Source: Botryosphaeria dothidea
Taxonomy: Eukaryota; Ascomycota; Dothideomycetes; Botryosphaeriales; Botryosphaeriaceae
NCBI GenBank assembly: GCA_011503125.2
Contig: WWBZ02000062.1
Span: 2,914,001-2,978,000, forward strand
Direction of reading: 5' to 3'
DNA length: 64,000 bases
A model generated the notes under the pieces. That model saw nothing but the letters and a program-made list of their open reading frames with translations. It had not been told where the DNA came from and did not search any database. Below are positions 36,734 to 47,469 of this stretch, piece by piece (positions within the stretch are counted from its first letter, which is position 1; the number at the start of each line of letters is the position of its first letter). The position numbers and the translations under genes are program-made.

Positions 36734-39700
36734 TTATCCTCGTAGTTGTCCGGGTCCTGGTGGTCCTGGTGGTCCTGGTGGTCCTGGTGGTCCTCCTGGT
36801 TCCTCTTCCTGGTTGTCCTCCTGGATTAGTTCCCTTGCCAGGCTGAATTGCTTGAGCAGCCCTAGGTGTAAGAACCAGTCTGTTGCTACTTTAATCCCCT
36901 TTTTTGTTGAGAGGAGGGAATCGTAGTCCGTGGTCCCTGCCCTTTGGAGCATCTGTGCCCTGCCCTGTTGGGAGTGGGGGTAGAAGAGGAGGATATGCTT
37001 TGGGGTTTGTCTATGCCAGCCGCATGGACAGGCAGGGCTAGGGTGTCCTGGCACCTTGCGCCTAGAGAGGAAGTCCTCCAGTCTAATATGCTTAGTACGT
37101 AGTAGAGTGGCGAGTGTGCTCTGTGGCTTAGACAGTTCGCTGTGAATTTGTCGAATCTTTGGGTTCCACTGTGTGCTTTAGGCTACTAGCTTATCTTGCC
37201 TTCCTTGGCTGGTAAACTTTATCCATCTCTTCTTCTACTTGTTCCTATATGCTATACGTAGTCTTATTCGCTCCGGAAGACTCTAGTAGGTAGGGGGGCA
37301 GTAGTTAAGGAGGGCTATTGCTCTTTCTCTAAGCAGAGTTCTTCTGGCTGGGCCGGCTGTGCCTCTGGTGCCTAGTATGGCCCGGGCTATCTCTTTAATG
37401 CTCTGGCAAGTGTCCTCTACTACCATTGCCACTAGGCCATCCCTAGATCTAATAGTCTGGGCTAGCGCTAGTTCGTCCAGGTAGAGTGAGAGTAGGGAAA
37501 TCCCCGTCTCGTGCTCTAAAGTTTATATGCTGGTTAACTTGTATGCCCCTGAGATAGTGCGTAGGTACTGGTTTTGAATCTTCTGCAGTGGCTGGGTGGC
37601 TGTCTTTCTCCACCCTAGGGTTCCCTCTAGGACGTGCCATACCCCACAGCCGTAGGTCATGACTGGTCTCACCATAGCCATATAGATATGGCGGGCTTTA
37701 GTAAATGAAGCTCCCTAGGTAGATGCTGCGAGTCTAGAGAGAGATATGCACTATTTGATTACCTTAGCTCCTATTTCCCTAATGTGGGGTCCCCATCTAA
37801 GCTTATTATCTACGTGAACTCCTAGAATCTTAATTATAGGCTCTGGGCATCCAGTAAATCCAGGGATACGGATCTCTGCTGCTATATTAAATCTTCTTAG
37901 TTTTCTTATAAAATGAATAAGGTAATACTTATCGGGGGAGAAAGCTAACCCGTAGGTAGCTACCTAGCGCTCGCAAATTTAATGTACGCCCTCTAGTGTC
38001 CTATAGTTTTATTCTATAGATCTACTAAAGGTTAGAATATTAGTATTATCGACGAATCTAAGGGGGAAGGTATTACCCCTGCGTAGCTATATAAGTAGGT
38101 TAGAGGCAAAGAATAGGTAGAGGATCGGAGATAGTAAGGATCCCTAGGGAATCCCGGTTAAGGTCTAGATTGGTGGACTAGTAAAGTCTCCGAAGGATAG
38201 CTGAGTGGTACGGTCCTGTAGAAAGGATTAAGTGAATCTTTCTACCCATTCCGGGAGTCTTACCATCCTTATATTGTAGAGAAGCCTTCTATGGGATACG
38301 TGGTCATATGCTCCTGAGATATCCAGGCTGAGGACTAAAGCCACTAGCCCTGGATCTTGTGCCCAGACAGTATGGATCTGTTCTGTAAGCAGGTCGAGAG
38401 CTGCTACTGCGGACCTGTTTCTCCTAGCTCCCATCTATGTATTAGGGAGCAGGCCGTATGCTTTAGTAGCCTGGGAGATTCTATCTGCTATAATCCTCTC
38501 AAGTAGCTTCCCTAGCGTATTAAGTAGGGCAATCGGCCTAAATAATTTGGCTTTGGTATAGTTATCCCTCTGTGGTTTCCTTAGGACTACGGTAATAGAG
38601 CTTTTGAACTACCTAGGATGGTATGCAAGTACGAGGCATCCCTGGAAGAGCCTAGTGAGTGGTCCGCTTAGTATCTGAGCGCACTGCTTTAGGAACCTAT
38701 TAATAATCTTATCTGGGCCTGGTGCCTTATCTGGGGGGAGCTTCTTGATGGTATGGAGGACCTGCTCTTCAGTAAGGTCTTGAGGGATCTCCACTGGCTC
38801 TGGGTATGTACACCCATCTAGATCTAAGAGGTCGGTGGCCCTGAGAGGGGGGAAGAACTGGTTGGTAAGGATTTCTGCCTTGGCCGGATTATCGTAGCGC
38901 AGTTATCCATCTGCTCCCTGGAGGGGTGGGAACTGAGGTGAGGCTGGAGGCTCTAGTGCCCTTGTTCTTGCCCACTTTGAGAGCTTCCAGAGTACAGATG
39001 GGTCTAAGGTAATCTTAGCTACTGTTCTGCGCCATGCTTTTATTCTATCCCTTCTGATCTGCCTCTTCTTGCTATTAGCAATAGTTTGGTATACCACCTA
39101 GTTCTCCTCCCTCCCTGTGGCTATCCATTTCCTTCTAGCTGCTCTCGCCTGGTGCACTAGGTCCGAACACTCCTTTGTCCATTGTATGGAGGCCCAGGGC
39201 GAGGGTCTCGCCACTGGGATGGTTTCCTGGATTATTCTTTGGATGACCTCCTGGAGTAGTTCCGTAAAGTGGTCCAGGTCTGCTTTCGTATTAAGAGGGG
39301 CTGCTCTAAGGTATTCGAGCTTTATTTGGAGCACTTGATTGGTTCTATTATAGTCTGCTTTTTTCCACTGGGGCCTTGGAGGACGTGGTTCTATAGGGGT
39401 AGGGGAGATATTAAGCATGGTGAGGATAGGTAGGTAGTCTGAGGAGGATTCGAGCTCCTGACTAACTCTACAGCTAAGGATCCTCTCCTCTAGCTACCGT
39501 ATAGTAAAGATAAGGTCTAGGGTACTCTCGCTACTACCCTCTCTCCTAGTAATAGTACCTCTTAGAAGGGCTAGGTTAAGGCTAGCTATCGTAGCTATTT
39601 TAATAAGGTCGTCTGTAAGAGTATAGTGTGTAGGGGAGGTAATGCCTCCCCAGGTAGGATGGTGAAGGTTAAAGTCCCCTAGTAGGACATGCTCCCCTGG

Positions 39701-40130
39701 TTTTCTAAGGGCTTCTGGGAGAAGCGCTAAGGTTTCTAGAGCCGTACTAGTATGGGAGGCTAGTAGGGGGTTATAGCAGTTATGGATGTGGATTATATGT
39801 GTCCTAGTAATGAGGGATAGTATGATGAGATCTGGTGAATGGACTGTTACTTGCCAGGAGTCGGGGCTAATAGCCTTGCTTATAAAGAAGCAGGTTCTTA
39901 CTACTCTCTCCTAGGGAAAAACTATATAGTAGGCAGGGTGTCTTGCTATTGTCTTAACCCTCGGGTTCCTCTAAGGTTCCTAGATAGCTAGGATATAGTA
40001 GATCTTTGGGTCTACTTCCTTAAAGAGCGGGAGTATTACCCTATCCTTGCTCTTATAGACGTTATACTATACGATGGAGAGAGAGCCTATATCTAATATT
40101 AACTTCCTTCTATCTCTAGGTCCGGCTGCG
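36734..40130 (-). pseudogene. LINE ORF2: endonuclease and reverse transcriptase
   Basis: The conceptual reading starts in an exonuclease-endonuclease-phosphatase domain (YNVYKSKDRV near 40050; GDFNLHHPTWGG near 39680; SDYLP at 39440, where SDHLP is expected). It passes through a linker into the reverse transcriptase: LPPDKAPGPDKI near 38720, LDISGAYDHVSHRRLL near 38310, TGIPQGSLLSP near 38140, and FVDN at 38056-38045 in place of FVDD. The C-terminus has ACPCGWHRQTPKHILL and ends in a Gly-Pro-Pro repeat. At least ten in-frame stops are present, mostly TAG where Gln or Trp is expected (for example LLPNT*MGARRNRS). Confidence 0.85.
36752..36803. repeat. 9-bp GGTCCTGGT minisatellite encoding a Gly-Pro-Pro tail
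   Basis: About five tandem copies give a collagen-like (Gly-Pro-Pro)n run at the end of the LINE ORF2 product on the minus strand. Confidence 0.85.
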
Positions 40131-40626
40131 GGGGGGCTAGTAGTGTAGGCTGTAAGGAGGGAGTTCCCGCGGGCTCCTCTAAGGCGTGTTGTGAGCTATT
40201 AAGTCTAGTGAACCTCATTTAGTTAGGAGGCGGGGGGCGGCTTAAGTCTCTTGGCCTGCCTGGTCCCCTCTTGACCGGCTCCTCCTCCCTGATCCTCTTC
40301 CTTAGTCCAACGGTCAACCAGTTAGTTTGGGGCTGTGTCTTGGTTATCAGGGGTCCTTCCCGGTGCCTTTCTGGTGCTGCTAGGCGGGCCTGGGCGGCCT
40401 TAGTATGGTAGGCTCTGCGTGTTGGGCAGGCGTTGCTCTAGGCTGTGTGCCTTTAGGAGCAGTTTGCGCACTGCGTACTTTCCTTAGGGTAGTCCCTAGT
40501 ATTATATGCCTTGCCGCACTATCTATACTTTTCCTTCTTTTTATAGTGGTTAGTAATATAACCGTAGGCCTAGTACTTAAAATACTAGGTTACTATAAAG
40601 GCTGTATTATAGTACTGCGCTATATG

Positions 40627-40631
40627 GATAG
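40627..40631. repeat. Target-site duplication of LTR element, left copy (GATAG)
   Basis: Matches 46438-46442 exactly. A 5 bp duplication is the usual size for Ty3/gypsy integrase. Confidence 0.9.
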
Positions 40632-40881
40632 TGTGATGGCTTGCATCCGGTGCACTCGCGGAAATGCAGTGGCATTACTATCTACGAGAAGACTAAGCTA
40701 AAGAGAAAAGGAAGAAAGGTTTAAGCAAGATAGCGCTGCTTATATATCTCTCTAGAGTCCCTTTTACTGGTAGCGAGTTGCAGGGTTTTCTTGTTGAGCT
40801 TCGTTGAGCTTTAGGGTCCTCTCAACCCAAGGTCTCGCCGCAGGATCCATCCAAGGCACCCTTAGGGTTCAAACCGTAATA
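40632..40881 (-). repeat. 3' LTR of the chromovirus (250 bp)
   Basis: It aligns end to end with 46188-46437 with two transitions. In plus orientation it ends in TA where the other LTR ends in CA. Confidence 0.95.
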
Positions 40882-40898
40882 TCACCCCCCTCCCGGCT
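40882..40898 (-). other. Polypurine tract
   Basis: On the minus strand the bases just before the 3' LTR read CGGGAGGGGGGTGATA. This is the expected priming site for plus-strand DNA synthesis. It overlaps the end of the pol/chromodomain frame, as is common in chromoviruses. Confidence 0.75.
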
Positions 40899-43800
40899 TT
40901 GAAGGTAGGTCTCTAGGGCTTCAGTATCTTCTAAAGCGCTTGCTGGTTCCCAAGTTGGCCGCGCGTATCCTCTCCACTTAACTTGATAGAGTTTCTGCCG
41001 TTTCCGCTGGCCTGGCCGTCTTCCCAGTTTTTCACCTAAGATAGCTTCAACCCTCCATTCTTCTTCTCCATCAACGAGTATAGCTAGTAGTTAATAATCG
41101 TCCTGTTCTTGGCTTGGTAAAGGATCTATTCTAGCTGGGCGTAAGAGATCGACGTTGAAGACGTTATGTATCCCAGTTAGTACGTCTAGTTTATAGCTAT
41201 GAGGGCCAATGACCTCGATAACTGTGAACTTTGCTGCTCGATCATCAAGCTTCCGGCTTGGGCGGTCCGTTCGTATATTCTTAAGATTCAGCCAGACTTT
41301 ATCCCCTACTTTATACGCTGGTGATGGGTCCCTATGTCGATTTGCTTGGGTCTCCTGATCCTGTTGTGCGTTCGCCATTGATGCTTCTGCCCATTCGGTT
41401 ATCTCTTTAATCTTTACCACGATTACTTCTCCTTTTTGTATTGGTGATATAGGGTTCGGGACTGGTTGAGGATCCTCGAATAACTGTAGTGGCTCGAGGT
41501 GGTATCCATGAGAGAGGAAGAAGGGGCTAACACCTATCGATGAGGATTCTTGGCCATTTATAGCAAGCTCTGTTGCTGGCAACCAGTCAACCCAGTTATC
41601 TTGCGCGTAGTTAACCATCCGGCAGAGCTTCCTTTCTATCTCGGTGTTCGCACGCTCCGTTGATCCATCTGTTTCTGGATGGTAGGCTGTTGAGATTCGT
41701 CTTTCGATCCTAAGTAATTGGCAAACCCTCTTCCATAGCTGGCTAACAAATTAGCTTCCCCGGTTAGAGATAATAGCGGTTGGGACTCCATGGTGGCGGT
41801 AGAAGCAGCGAATAAATATCCTAGCAACTGTTTCTGCTTCAATATCCTTACAGGCCTCAAGGATGACTCCTTTACCTAATCGATCAGTAATAACCATAAG
41901 CATCCGACATCCTTGGCTCTCGGGTAGCGGTCCAATAAAGTCGACTAAGATCTCTCTCCACTGACGGTTTGGTACTGGTAACGGCCGTAGTAGTCCTTGT
42001 TTACGGTCTCTCCAGACTCTAGTCCTTCCGCAGACGTCACAGTTACGTACGAATCTACGTATATCAGATACGAAGTTCGGCCAGAAGAACTGTCTTGCGA
42101 CAAGGGCTATTGTTCCAGTGCGTCCAGGATAAACTACCATTGTTGAATCGTGGAGTGTCTGGATCAGCTTGGTTCTTAAAGGCTCGTGGTTTGGTACCCA
42201 ACGTCTGCTGCGGAACAGCAACTCTCCTTGATTATTTAAGGAGCAATCAGCAATTGAGAGCTTAACTAGTTCTTCTAAATCGTTTGGTAGCGTTCTTCTA
42301 CCCTCTCTTACTGCTGTTATAAGACGTCCATGGTCCGGATCCGCTGCTTTTGCCTCTTGCCAGAGCTGCCGTAAATGGTCTTCGATTAACGTTGCTCCTT
42401 GTTCGTATACTGGTTCGTCTATAGATCTGTCTGATGGTTCGTCTACTAGTTCATCTGCTGGTTCATCTGCTTGTTCGTCTGCTCCTTGTTCGGTTATAGC
42501 TTGTCGTCTTGTTTGCACTGGTGTTGCCAAAACTCTCCAACAGTTGGCTTGAACCTTATCTGGGCTTAAGAGTCGTGCGACACGATATTGAAGCCTCTCA
42601 TTATCTTGAGATACTGGTAAGTCTTGGTCTCTTCGTGTAAGTGCGTTAGGCTAAGCCCCAAGCTTGCCTGGACGGTAAGCAATGGTAAAGTTGAATCGGC
42701 TCAGAATCAGCTGCCATCTCATTTGCCTCTCAGAGAGCCGTCGGACTATTGTAAAGTATTCGAGATTCTTATGGTCCGTAACAATCTTGAATTCTTTTAC
42801 GCTTCGTAGCTCTGCATCCCACTGCTGAAGATACTTAATAATCGCAAGGAGCTCCTTATCGTAGATCTCGTAGTTGCACTCTGCTGGCGAGTTCTTCTTT
42901 AAGAAGTAGGCAACTGGCCGGAGCACTCCATTGTCATCGTATTAGGATAAAATTCCTCCTGTACAGTATCCTGAGGAGTTAGTCTCGAGGATTGTCTTTC
43001 GGTCCGGGTCAAATTGGGCAAGGATTGGTGCCGTGATAAAGGCCTTCTTTAGCTTTCGAAACGCTCTTTCTACTCCTTCTATCTAATAGAACGGAACGTC
43101 TTTCTTTATAAGTGCATGTAACGGAGCCGTAGTCTTCGAGTATTCATTAATAAAGCGCCGGTAGAAGTTCGCAAAGCCAAGGAATCCAAGCACTCCTTTA
43201 ACTGTAGTTGGTGTTTCCCATTCCTGAATAGCTTTTACCTTAGCTGGGTCCATGCGGATACCTTTCCCAGCTTCGATAATAAATCCAAGATACTTTGTTG
43301 ACTGAACCTCGAATTCGCACTTATCGATATCAAGCTGTAGTCCCGCTGCTTATAGCTTTTCGAGAACCTTAGTTACGTGCTCTCGGTATTAGGTACGGGA
43401 TCCCTCGGTAAAAATAAGCACATTATCGACATAAGCCGATACGAAGTCGTCCAGGAAGTCCTGTAGGGTCTAGTTAATATATCGTTGAAAGGTGCTTGGT
43501 GCATTAGCTAGTCCAAAGGGAGTAACAAGCCACTTAAATAGTCCAAAGCGGGTTCGAAAGGCTGTAAGCCATTTATCTCCTGGTTTAACCCGAATCTTAT
43601 TGAATGCTGCGATTACATCGAGTTTCGTAAACCATCTTGCCTTACTGATCCGGTTAAGGGTCTCCTGGATAAGAGGTAGTGGATATCGATCCTTCCGTGT
43701 AAGTTGATTAAGGGCTCGGTAGTCACAACAGAATCGTAAGCCTCCACCTGGTTTCTTTACAAAGAGGACTGGCGCTGCGGCTGGAGAATTGCTCACACGG

Positions 43801-44632
43801 ATAAAGCCTTTATCGAGTAGCTCTATAAGCGTTTTCCGGAGTACTAGTAGTTCGTCTCTGGACATGTTGTATAAGGGTCCCCATGGGGCCACTGGTATCC
43901 TCCCATTCTCATCTTTCTCAAGCTTAATCTGATGATCGATTCCAGGTCGGTGTGGAGGTAACTTATCGGCCTTACTTCTATCGAAGGTGTCGAGAAACCG
44001 TTTATCTAACCAGGCTAGTAGTTTCGTCCTTGGGTCCGTATACTTCTTCTCAGCAAGTGCTTTATTAATATCAGCTAGACTTGCTGAGAAAACCTGGTAA
44101 CCGAGTCGTTTCTTCCTCGTAAGAAGGCGGAACCCAGCGGCTCCGACCCTTCTATAGTCGAGTTCTTTTCTCTCTCTCTGGCTTTGTACTACTAGGCCAG
44201 AGTCCTTAAATCTAAGGATTTGTTTTTCTGCATCTAGTTCTACTCTCTCTTTTACTAACCATGGTAAGCCAAGAATAACTTTATAGCCTTCAATCCTTAG
44301 AGCTACATGGAAGTAAGCTCTTTTCGTTTGGTGTCCGCCGATATCGATCTCGGCAATTGCTACTTCGGTAATCCAGGAGTCGGTAATAGCATCAACTGAC
44401 TGGATTTGTCTTGGTCGGATAGGGATACGCTGGAGTTTATGTCTTCGAGCGAATCGAGCATCGATAAAGCCATAGGATAAGCACCCAGAATCAATAAGGG
44501 TTTGAGTGGAGATCTCCTTATTGATAAGTACTGAAACTAAGAAAGGTGGTTTTTCCATATGCTTATTCTCGAATTGCTTCCAATCTGCTTGAAGCTTACT
44601 TTGCTCCTTTCGCTCCTGACGGCGAATTTTAT
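40895..44632 (-). pseudogene. Chromovirus pol: protease, RT, RNase H, integrase, chromodomain (inactivated)
   Basis: The frame lies downstream of gag in a different phase, starting around APDKIRRQERKEQ. Protease: TLIDSGCLSYGFID at about 44500. RT: GFIRVSNSPAAAPVLFVKKP, TKLDVIAAFNKIRV, and YVDN at 43433-43422 instead of YVDD. RNase [20 protein letters not shown] near 42870. Integrase: zinc-binding C..C (NCDVCGRTR), first Asp in LVDFIGPLPE, then ISNRGS at 41771-41754 where the second catalytic Asp should be, and HPETDGSTERAN with the Glu. A C-terminal chromodomain reads EEWRVEAILGEKLG and LYQVKWRGYARPTWEPAS at about 41045-40930. In-frame stops occur in RT, RNase H, the integrase core and just before the chromodomain. 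Confidence 0.9.
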
Positions 44633-44638
44633 CAGGAG

Positions 44639-45808
44639 CTACTCTTTTTCCGAATTCTCATTGACCTCTAACACTTCAGTATCCTCCTCTAATTGCGGAG
44701 GAACTTCCTGCTCCGACTGTCTAATACCAGCAGCTTGAGCTGGGCGACGGGCAGGCGCATAAGGGCATGCATGCTTCTAGTGTCCTGAAGCACCACAACG
44801 CGTGCAAAGCCTGTTCTGACGACGTCGGTTGATCTCATCTTGAGTTACCCATTTAGCTCTCCGGGTTAGTGCGGCTTTGGCTGGGCCTGTTGGTTCCCAG
44901 TCCATTTGGTCGTTTTGAAGAGGCTTTGGATACGTAGTAGGTCTGGTAGTCGTCATTGATCGAGTAGATCTCTCATCGGTTTGAGGACTTGGGCTTCTCC
45001 TTCCTTGATACCCACTTCGTATAACTGACTTCTTAGCCTTATTAACAGCCTCTATATCGTCACTAGTTCTAGCCAGCAAGTTGGCAAATTCGTGGAACGT
45101 AAGATCTTCTAAGCTCTTGCCAACTAGTCGGTCTTTCAGTTCCCAGCTAATTGAGTCCCAAAGAGAGTCTTTCTTTTGCTTATCGTCCCATGTAGTACTT
45201 TTGCCAGATTCAAGCATTAGGTGGCGGAACTTTACAAAGTGTTCTCTAAAGGGGCCACCTTTTTGATGTAGGGCTCGGAGCTCGCGACGTGCTTTTTCCT
45301 CGCGATATGGGTCGCCAAATACGGCCCTTAGCTGTTCGAATAGGTCCTAGGTTGTAGCCGTCTGGCTTGAGGATCTCCACCATGGTTGTAAGTAGGTAAG
45401 CGCGGTTCCTCGTAGCTGGTTGAATAGCAACGCTGCTTGTGTCGTTTCTGGGTAGCTTGCGTAATCGATTCGAAGTTTCTGATTTGCTTGATCAATCCAG
45501 GCTTCTAGCTCCTTTCGTTCTCCTTTAAATTCTGCTAGCTCGGGTAGAATTTTTCTTGGCCTTTGACTTGCCGTAAGCGCTTAAGTAACCGCTTTAGCAA
45601 TTGCGGTTGGTGGGGTTTGTACTTGAGCCGTCGGGGTGGACGTAGCTGTTCCTACGCTAGGCTGCCTTGTTGTTGGTGTAGTAGCCTGGCTATCCATTCG
45701 TGCCTGTAGCTGAGTAACCATTGTGAATAGTTGGTTCGCCCATTGCGGTGGGTCCTCTTGTTCGCGCTGCGGGGCCTCTTGCGGTTCGTCCATTGGTTGG
45801 TCGTCCAT
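44639..45808 (-). pseudogene. Chromovirus gag (inactivated)
   Basis: ATG at 45808 begins MDDQPMDEPQEAPQREQEDP. The capsid-like core follows (PRKILPELAEFKGERKELEA; LFNQLRGTALTYLQPWW; FREHFVKFRHLML). It ends in a CCHC zinc knuckle (CTRCGASGH-x3-C), where a TAG replaces the Trp expected after GH. Further stops lie at about 45581 and 45350. Gag ends at a TAG at 44641-44639 and pol is read in the -1 frame relative to it. Confidence 0.85.
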
Positions 45809-46175
45809 TCTAGGACGCGTCTTTGGGTGTCTTCTTAAGCGTCTCCTTGGGTGTCTTCTTAGGTGCCCTCTCTAAGATCTCCCTTTTAGATCTTCTTTTA
45901 GGGACTTCTTCGTGCCTTCTCAAACGCCACGCTGTCGTTTTATTAAAGGGCTTCCTTCGGGAACCTTCTCAAGTGCCTACACGGACACCTTCTTGAACGA
46001 TTTCCCAGGTATAGTCAACTGGCAACGAGCCTAGCCACTATCCTATTCCTTAGGTGACTTAGGTAACTTAGATAAAGAGAAGCCGTGCTCACGTGAGAGC
46101 TTTGGCGCACGGAGGAAAGGGGAATGAGGATGCAGTGCTCACGTGGGAGCTATAGCGTATAGAGGAAAGGGGATG

Positions 46176-46185
46176 AGCTTAGTCT
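46176..46185 (-). promoter_or_regulatory. Putative self-priming primer-binding site
   Basis: On the transcribed strand, two bases after the 5' LTR, AGACTAAGCT is the exact reverse complement of AGCTTAGTCT within the LTR (46246-46255). That LTR site is the likely RNA 5' end, because it lies about 40 nt downstream of a TATATAA box at about 46297-46304 and directly after a CT-rich stretch. Tf1 and sushi elements prime from their own RNA 5' end in this arrangement. Confidence 0.75.
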
Positions 46186-46187
46186 AA

Positions 46188-46437
46188 TGTGATGGCTTGC
46201 ATCCGGTGCACTCGCGGAAATGCAGTGGCATTACTATCTACGAGAAGACTAAGCTAAAGAGAAAAGGAAGAAAGGTTTAAGCAAGATAGCGCTGCTTATA
46301 TATCTCTCTAGAGTCCCTTTTACTGGTAGCGAGTTGCAGGGTTTTCTTGTTGAGCTTCGTTGAGCTTCAGGGTCCTCTCAACCCAAGGTCTCGCCGCAGG
46401 ATCCATCCAAGGCACCCTTAGGGTTCAAACCGTAACA
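46188..46437 (-). repeat. 5' LTR of the chromovirus (250 bp), with promoter
   Basis: On the minus strand the LTR starts TGTTACGG and ends CATCACA. It contains a TATATAA box and a pyrimidine-rich initiator region (CCTTTCTTCCTTTTCTCTTT) immediately before AGCTTAGTCT, the probable U3/R boundary. Confidence 0.95.
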
Positions 46438-46442
46438 GATAG
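46438..46442. repeat. Target-site duplication of LTR element, right copy (GATAG)
   Basis: Matches 40627-40631. Confidence 0.9.
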
Positions 46443-47463
46443 CAAAGTTAATAACAAGCCCCTTATTAATAATCTGGTTAGCAGTTTCGGGGTTTATAGT
46501 ACTAAGGATAATGGCTGAGTGAGTTTTCCCCTCTGGGAGCTTCCTCTTTAGCCAGGCTAGCTTACTAATACGTAGTCCTGGGTGTAGAGATAGGTTCTGC
46601 TCCTGGATGGTTTGGATGGCTTGGGGGTCTATGGTGTCGATTCCTTCTCGAGGGACGTTGTGTACTAGCACTGAGTATAGCTGCTGGTTAGGCCTGACTT
46701 CTTTTCCCAGTCCTGTAGTCTATTCCTGGTCCTGGAGAAGGGCTGTTCTAGTTACTTCATCCGGTATAAAGATCCTAACGTCTCCACTAGGGAGCTTCTT
46801 AGCAGCAAGTACTTTCTTGCACGCCTAGCTTTTTCCTGCCTAGATCTTTCTAATAATTGCCTCATTTAAGAGCTTAGCTATTTCTTATCTATTTGCTGTC
46901 TCTGGGAAGTAGAGGGTAAGTTTAGTGGTGGCTGGGGAGGTAGGGGGCTTCGGGGCTGCTTGGGCTGTAATTTGTGCCCAGCTGCGAGTGTCGGGTGTGG
47001 GTATAGAGGTAGCCTGGATACGGTTGACTGTCTTTTGGACCTGTTGGACCTCTTTGAGGATGTCCTTAAGGCCTGGCTCCTTGGTGGCTGCCTCCTGGTA
47101 GATAGTAATATGATCCTGGAAGATTGTCTTGGCAATGTCGAGAAAATTTTTCACCTGGCTGGAGAGGACTGAAGGGAGGCTAGCGGATGTTTGTAGGGCT
47201 TGGAGGAGGGTGTCTGCTGTTTTTGAGGCTCTCTTAACGTATTCTACGCTGTACTAGGTGCTCTGCGGTTTCTTGGGGGTGTATTGGGGCTGGGTAGAGG
47301 TAGTCACTGGGGGAGGCTGTTCGCCTCTTCCTGTGTCCTCTATATCAACCACTTCGCGGCTGCAGTTGTCTTGAGTACTGTTTTGGGACTCGCGAAGCCT
47401 AGGAGAGTCCCTAGGGCCCTCTCCCGGCGCCGTAGCTTGGGGTCGATTTTTTGGTGTGGTCAT
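46443..47463 (-). pseudogene. LINE ORF1 (gag-like), 5' part
   Basis: ATG at 47463 begins MTTPKNRPQATAPGEG. A polar N-terminal region follows, then DIAKTIFQDHITIYQEAA, RSWAQITAQAAPKPP and a segment reading SKLAWLKRKLPEGKTHSAII, typical of the ORF1 of fungal LINEs that precedes the zinc knuckles. Stop codons interrupt it. The frame is cut by the LTR-element insertion right after NFAICY. It continues at 40631-40240 with a degenerate knuckle region in which several cysteines are now tyrosines (YGYITNHYKKKEK; TRDYPK..CANC). Confidence 0.75.
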
Positions 47464-47469
47464 GTTTCT

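Larger units (their letters stand above)
40632..46437 (-). mobile_element. Ty3/gypsy chromovirus (sushi/Tf1-like LTR retrotransposon), nested in the LINE
   Basis: The element is 5,806 bp with two 250 bp LTRs (TG...CA) and a GATAG target duplication. Coding is on the minus strand in the order gag, protease, reverse transcriptase, RNase H, integrase, chromodomain, so it is a chromovirus. The two LTRs differ at two positions only (40812/46368 and 40880/46436), both C/T. The primer site is complementary to the LTR itself rather than to an obvious tRNA. The body carries many RIP-type stops and missense changes and is not autonomous. It lies inside ORF1 of the LINE, so it arrived after it. Confidence 0.95.
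36510..47469 (-). mobile_element. Tad-like LINE retrotransposon, RIP-degraded, interrupted by a nested LTR element
   Basis: The element is minus-strand and bounded by the 16 bp duplication. Without the insertion it is about 5.15 kb. The 5' end is at 47469, with ORF1 starting six bases in. The 3' end at 36510 is a short TATC-type repeat tail. Its order is that of a complete two-ORF LINE: a gag-like ORF1 with zinc knuckles, an AP-endonuclease-like domain (GDFNLHHPTWGG, SDYLP), reverse transcriptase (FVDN), and a C-terminal CPCGWHRQTPKHILL-type motif. Many in-frame TAG/TAA codons, and Cys-to-Tyr and His-to-Tyr changes, fit C-to-T mutation in CpA context on either strand. No intact product is possible. 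Confidence 0.9.

Noticed and set aside
40855..40881. TTAGGG-like telomere motif
   Set aside because: A single occurrence inside each LTR, not a tandem array.
36510..47469. CRISPR array, prophage, integron or bacterial-type island
   Set aside because: The repeats are LTRs, target duplications and microsatellites. All coding similarity is to fungal retrotransposons.
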